Shown: positions 5,216 through 8,663 of the stretch, piece by piece
Layout: the number at the start of each line of letters is the position of its first letter
Numbering within the stretch: position 1 is the first letter of the stretch
NCBI GenBank assembly: GCA_035534615.1
Contig: DATLRO010000129.1
Location: 1-8,663 of the forward strand
DNA length: 8,663 nucleotides
Origin: JAGWRA01 sp035534615
GTDB taxonomy: Bacteria; Acidobacteriota; Vicinamibacteria; Vicinamibacterales; CAVVIG01
Direction of reading: 5' to 3'
Program-made: the position numbers and the translations under genes
Notes under the pieces: generated by a model
What the model saw: only the letters and a program-made list of their open reading frames with translations
The model's database searches: none
What the model was told of the DNA's origin: nothing

Positions 5216-8200
5216 GGGATCCTTCCGGGGCGGCCGTCGCGCCGTGCGTCCGGTGATCGTGCCCGAACGCCAGGAGGCTCCTGACCACCACGTACAAGAC
5301 GGGGATGATGACCAGGTTCAGGATCGTCGACACCAGCATGCCGCCGGCCACCGTCGTGCCGACCGAATGCCGCGCGTTCTGCCCGGCGCCGCCGGCGAAC
5401 ACGAGCGGCATGACGCCGAGGATGAAGGCGAACGACGTCATCAGGATCGGCCGCAGCCGGATCCGGGCGGCTTCGATGGCCGCTTCCACGATGCTCAGGC
5501 CGCGGTCGCGCAGCTGCTCGGCGAACTCGACCACCAGGATGCCGTTCTTGGCCGCCAGGCCGATCAGCATGACGAGGCCGATCTGGCAGTACACGTCGTC
5601 GATCAGGCCGCGCGCCCACTGCGCCAGCAGCGCGCCCAGCAGCGCGAGCGGCACCGAGAGCAGGATGATGAAGGGCAGCACCACGCTCTCGTACTGCGCC
5701 GCGAGCACCAGGTAGACGAGCAGCAGCCCGAGGCCGAAGATGATGACCGCCTCGCTGCCCGCCTTGATCTCCTCGCGCGCCAGCCCCGACCACTCGAACG
5801 TCATGCCGGCCGGCAGCGTCTTCGCCAGCTTCTCCATCGCCGCCAGCGCCTGCCCGGAGCTGTAGCCCGGCGCCGGCGACCCGTCGATCTCCGCCGAGCG
5901 GAACAGGTTGTAGTGATTGATGATCTGCGGCGCCGTCGTCTGCTGAATCGTGACCAGGTCGCTCAGCCGCACCATCTGTCCCGACGGCGTCCGCACGTAA
6001 TAGCGGCCGATGTCGGCCGGCCGGTCGCGGAACTGCTCGTTGGCCTGCACGTAGACGCGGTACGACCGGTTGTTGAAGTCGAAATCGTTCACGTACACCG
6101 ACCCGAGCAGCACCTGCAGCGTCTGGGCGATGTCGGCGAACTTCAGCCCGAGCGCCTTGAGCTTCGGCCGGTCGACCGTCACCAGCAGCTGCGGCGTGTC
6201 GGCCGTGAAGCTCGAGAAGAGCCCCGTGAGGCCCGGGGTCCGGTTGCCCAGGCGCACCATCTGCTGCGTGGCGGCCGCCAGCGCGCTGACGCTCGCGCCG
6301 CCCTGGTCGAGCACCTCGAACTGGAAGCCGCCGAACTGCCCGACGCCCTGGATCGCCGGCGGCAGGAACGGCAGGACTACGGCACCGCTGATGCGCGCGA
6401 ACCGGCCGTAGAGCTCCCGGATGATGGTCATCGCGGAATTGGCCTCGCCCGGGCGCTGGTCGAACGGCTTGAGGTGGACGAACAGCATCGCGGTGTTCGA
6501 GCCGCCGCCCAGGAAGCTGAAGCCGTTCACGGTGAACACGGTGTCGATGTCCGGCACCGTGTGCAGCACCTGCTCCGCCTCCGTCGTGATGTGCTCCGTG
6601 TACTGCAGCGAGGCCCCCTCCGGCCCCTGCACGGTCACGAAGAAATAGCCCGGGTCCTCGTCGGGCACGAAGCCGGTCGGCACCCGCTCGTACACCCACA
6701 CGGTCGCGCCGAGCGCGGCGATGAAGATCAGCACGATGACCAGCCGCCACCGGACCAGCCGGTGCAGCGCCGCGACGAACCCGCGCGTGCCGCCGTCGAT
6801 CACCTTGTTGACGTTGCGGAAGACGAAGCCCTTCGGTCGCTCGCCCCGCAGGATCAGCGCCGCGAGCGACGGCGTCAGCGTCAGCGCGTTGAACGCCGAG
6901 ATGGCGACCGACACCGCGATCGTCAGCGCGAACTGCTGGTAGAGCCGCCCGGTCGTCCCGGGGAACAACGCGACCGGCACGAAGACGGCGGCCAGCACGA
7001 GCGCCGTCGCCACGACCGGCCCGACGACCTCGCGCATCGCGTCGGACGCGGATTCCCGCGGGCTCTTGCCGTATTCGTGGATGTGCCGCTGGACGTTCTC
7101 CACCACGACGATCGCGTCGTCGACGACGAGGCCGGTCGCCAGCGTGATGCCGAACAGCGTCAGCGTGTTGATCGAGAAGCCGAACAGCTTGACGAAGGCG
7201 AACGTCCCGACCAGCGAGACCGGAATCGTGATCGACGGGATGATCGTCGCGCGCCAGTCCTGCAGGAAGAAGAACATCACCAGGATGACGAGCCCGATCG
7301 CCTCGAGCAGCGTCGTCACCACTTCACGGATCGAGGCCGACACCACCTCGGTGTTGTCGAACGCCAGCGAGTACTTCAGCCCGGGCGGGAACTGCGCGGA
7401 CAGGCGCTTGAGTTCCTTCGTGGCGGCCTCGTAGACGCTCAGGGTGTTGGCCGTCGGCAGCTGGGTGATGCCGAGGCCGACCGCCGGCTGGCCGTTGAAG
7501 CGCAGCGAGGAGCTGTAGTTCTCCGCCCCGAGCTCCGCGTACCCGACGTCCTTCACGCGGACCAGCGACCCGTTCGCCCCTTCCTTCAGGATGATGTCGT
7601 CGAACTGCGACGGGTCGGTCAGCCGGCCGACCGCGCGCACGCTGATCTGGTAGCTCTGGCCGGTCGCCGCCGGCGGCTGGCCGATCTGCCCCGCGGCCAC
7701 CTGGATGTTCTGGTCCTCCAGCGCCGTGACGACATCCTCGGCCGTCAGCCCCCGCGCCGCCAGGCGGTCCGGATCGAGCCACAGCCGCATCGCGTACTTC
7801 CGCTCGGCGAAGATCGTCACGTCCGCCACGCCCGGCACACGCTTGAGCGCGTCCTTGACGTAGACGTCGAGGTAGTTGCTCATGAAGAGCGGCGAGTACT
7901 TGTTGTGCACGGAGTAGACCGCCGCGCCGAACACGAACCCGGCCGCCGCTTTGCTGACCGTGACGCCGACCTGCTTGACCTCGTTCGGGAGCAGCCCCTC
8001 CGCCTGGTTGACGCGGTTCTGCACGTCGACCGCCGCCAGATCGACGTCGCGGTTGACGTCGAACGTCACGGTGATGGTGCTGATGCCCTGGTTGGTGCTC
8101 GTCGAGGTCATGTACTGCATCCCCTCGACGCCGTTGATCGCCTCTTCGAGCGGGAGCGTGACCGCCGTCTCCACCGTCTGGGCGCTCGCGCCGGTGTAGG

Positions 8201-8345
8201 TCGACGTGACGATGACCTGCGGCGGGGTGAGCTGCGGATACTGCGCGACAGGCAGCGTCGGAATCGCGATGGCGCCCGCCAGCACGATGACGACCGCGCA
8301 GACACTGGCGAGGATCGGCCGTTTGATGAAGACGTCGACGAACAT
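5208..8345 (-). CDS. RND efflux pump permease, AcrB/MexB (HAE1) type
   Basis: This is a 1045-residue proton-driven inner-membrane transporter; trimers take hydrophobic compounds from the periplasm or outer leaflet and pass them to the outer-membrane channel. Length and layout match AcrB (1049 aa): first helix (about 10-30, after FIKRP), large periplasmic loop (about 35-340), helices about 341-500, a central linker and helix near 535-552, second periplasmic loop (about 555-865) and a final helix set to about 1026. The proton relay is complete: Asp409 and Asp410 in GLVVDDAIVVVENV match AcrB Asp407/408, Lys933 in AAKNGILVVEFA matches Lys940, and Arg963 and Thr970 in RLRPILMT match Arg971/Thr978. 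Substrate range cannot be read from sequence; multidrug or solvent export is typical. The cytoplasmic tail carries four histidines (from HDHRTHG on). It starts 48 bases after the adaptor gene with only a weak GAGA ribosome-binding site, and its end overlaps the TolC-family gene. Confidence 0.96.
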   Translation of the reverse strand: MFVDVFIKRPILASVCAVVIVLAGAIAIPTLPVAQYPQLTPPQVIVTSTYTGASAQTVETAVTLPLEEAINGVEGMQYMTSTSTNQGISTITVTFDVNRDVDLAAVDVQNRVNQAEGLLPNEVKQVGVTVSKAAAGFVFGAAVYSVHNKYSPLFMSNYLDVYVKDALKRVPGVADVTIFAERKYAMRLWLDPDRLAARGLTAEDVVTALEDQNIQVAAGQIGQPPAATGQSYQISVRAVGRLTDPSQFDDIILKEGANGSLVRVKDVGYAELGAENYSSSLRFNGQPAVGLGITQLPTANTLSVYEAATKELKRLSAQFPPGLKYSLAFDNTEVVSASIREVVTTLLEAIGLVILVMFFFLQDWRATIIPSITIPVSLVGTFAFVKLFGFSINTLTLFGITLATGLVVDDAIVVVENVQRHIHEYGKSPRESASDAMREVVGPVVATALVLAAVFVPVALFPGTTGRLYQQFALTIAVSVAISAFNALTLTPSLAALILRGERPKGFVFRNVNKVIDGGTRGFVAALHRLVRWRLVIVLIFIAALGATVWVYERVPTGFVPDEDPGYFFVTVQGPEGASLQYTEHITTEAEQVLHTVPDIDTVFTVNGFSFLGGGSNTAMLFVHLKPFDQRPGEANSAMTIIRELYGRFARISGAVVLPFLPPAIQGVGQFGGFQFEVLDQGGASVSALAAATQQMVRLGNRTPGLTGLFSSFTADTPQLLVTVDRPKLKALGLKFADIAQTLQVLLGSVYVNDFDFNNRSYRVYVQANEQFRDRPADIGRYYVRTPSGQMVRLSDLVTIQQTTAPQIINHYNLFRSAEIDGSPAPGYSSGQALAAMEKLAKTLPAGMTFEWSGLAREEIKAGSEAVIIFGLGLLLVYLVLAAQYESVVLPFIILLSVPLALLGALLAQWARGLIDDVYCQIGLVMLIGLAAKNGILVVEFAEQLRDRGLSIVEAAIEAARIRLRPILMTSFAFILGVMPLVFAGGAGQNARHSVGTTVAGGMLVSTILNLVIIPVLYVVVRSLLAFGHDHRTHGATAAPEGSHE
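5220..5226 (-). promoter_or_regulatory. Ribosome-binding site of the TolC-family gene, inside the RND gene
   Basis: GGAAGGA on the minus strand lies 4 bases before the ATG at 5215 and within the last codons of the RND gene, whose TAG is at 5208-5210. This arrangement fixes the TolC-family start and suggests translational coupling. Confidence 0.65.
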
Positions 8346-8393
8346 GTATGGGTTCTCGCGGAGAGGCGCGGACGCGCGCCGCCGGAACGGCGA

Positions 8394-8663
8394 TCAGGCC
8401 GCCCGGATGGACGCGCCATCGAACAGGCGCTGGATGCCGGACACCACGATCTGCTGGCCGGCCGTGAGGCCGCCGAGCACGACCTGGTTGTTGCCGACGA
8501 TACCGCCGAGCTGCACCAGCTGCTGCCGCGCCACCAGGTGACCGTGCTGCTGCTCGGCCACGAACACGAACGGCTGCCCGTTGATGCGCGTGATCGACAG
8601 CACCGGCACCACCAGCCCGGTCGTCGTCCGCCAGACGATCCGCGCGCGCACGTACTGCGCCGA
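8394..8663 (-). CDS. RND periplasmic adaptor (membrane fusion protein), C-terminal fragment
   Basis: Only the last 89 codons are in the window; the gene enters from the right edge, beginning SAQYVRARIVWRTTTGLVVP. Adaptors of the AcrA/MexA type are periplasmic proteins that bridge the inner-membrane RND pump and the outer-membrane channel. The visible part matches the end of the beta-barrel and the membrane-proximal domain: LVVPVLSITRINGQPFVFVA, a variable stretch with VARQQLVQLGGIVGNNQVVL, and GLTAGQQIVVSGIQRLFDGA, the usual ending in which the adaptor is said to work on a 'GL..G..VV..G...L..G..V' pattern. The in-frame GTG at 8651 is an internal valine, not a start, because the match continues upstream to the edge. 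It sits 48 bases before the pump gene and is the first visible gene of the operon. Lipid anchor and coiled coil lie outside the window. Confidence 0.9.
   Translation of the reverse strand, partial: SAQYVRARIVWRTTTGLVVPVLSITRINGQPFVFVAEQQHGHLVARQQLVQLGGIVGNNQVVLGGLTAGQQIVVSGIQRLFDGASIRAA

Noticed and set aside
5212..6750. 512-codon minus-strand frame inside the RND pump gene
   Set aside because: It is a shifted frame of the pump, giving an Ala/Gly/Arg/His-rich product without any domain, while the pump frame is complete and uninterrupted.
8346..8393. Small hairpin (CGCCG/CGGCG, 8377-8392) after the adaptor stop as a terminator
   Set aside because: The stem is only 5 bp with no T-run, and the pump gene follows directly in what should be one operon, so termination here is not supported.
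8394..8651. Stand-alone 85-residue gene starting with GTG at 8651
   Set aside because: The adaptor-family match continues upstream of the GTG to the window edge, so this is the end of a larger gene and not a small separate protein.

Overview
This is a very GC-rich bacterial fragment with tightly packed genes. A complete inner-membrane pump plus outer-membrane channel of the RND tripartite type shows that the host has two membranes (Gram-negative type cell). The aat gene (leucyl/phenylalanyl-tRNA-protein transferase) fits that too. From the general look of the proteins I would guess Acidobacteriota (for example Vicinamibacteria) or another high-GC soil phylum. This is a recollection-based inference and the window has no taxonomic marker such as rRNA.

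Left part (1-2671): a patatin-like phospholipase gene runs leftward off the window edge (1-417). It diverges from a rightward pair, aat (572-1144) and an RNase II/R-family (RNB domain) ribonuclease (1199-2671). The patatin gene is the oddest item. Its reading frame is intact, but the segment between the glycine-rich oxyanion motif and the Asp-Gly-Gly motif is about 100 residues too short and lacks the GxSxG catalytic serine. The divergent intergenic gap holds a 10-bp inverted repeat and a 17-bp CCGG palindrome.

Right part (2715-8663, all leftward): read in transcription order, this is the C-terminal end of a periplasmic adaptor (8394-8663, cut by the window edge), a full RND efflux pump of the AcrB/HAE1 type (5208-8345), a TolC-family outer-membrane channel (3941-5215, overlapping the pump by 8 bases), and an AI-2E/PerM-family membrane permease (2715-3866). 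The first three encode the three parts of one envelope-spanning efflux machine and almost certainly form one operon. The permease follows 74 bases later and may be co-transcribed or have its own promoter. It converges on the RNB gene across a 43-base GC-rich gap.

There is no gene-free stretch longer than about 155 bases, and I see no tRNA, rRNA, CRISPR, insertion sequence or attachment site. I do not see a new multi-gene system. The observations most worth a second look are the serine-less patatin, the Asp-to-Gln change in the RNB active-site motif, and the inverted repeats in two leaders.
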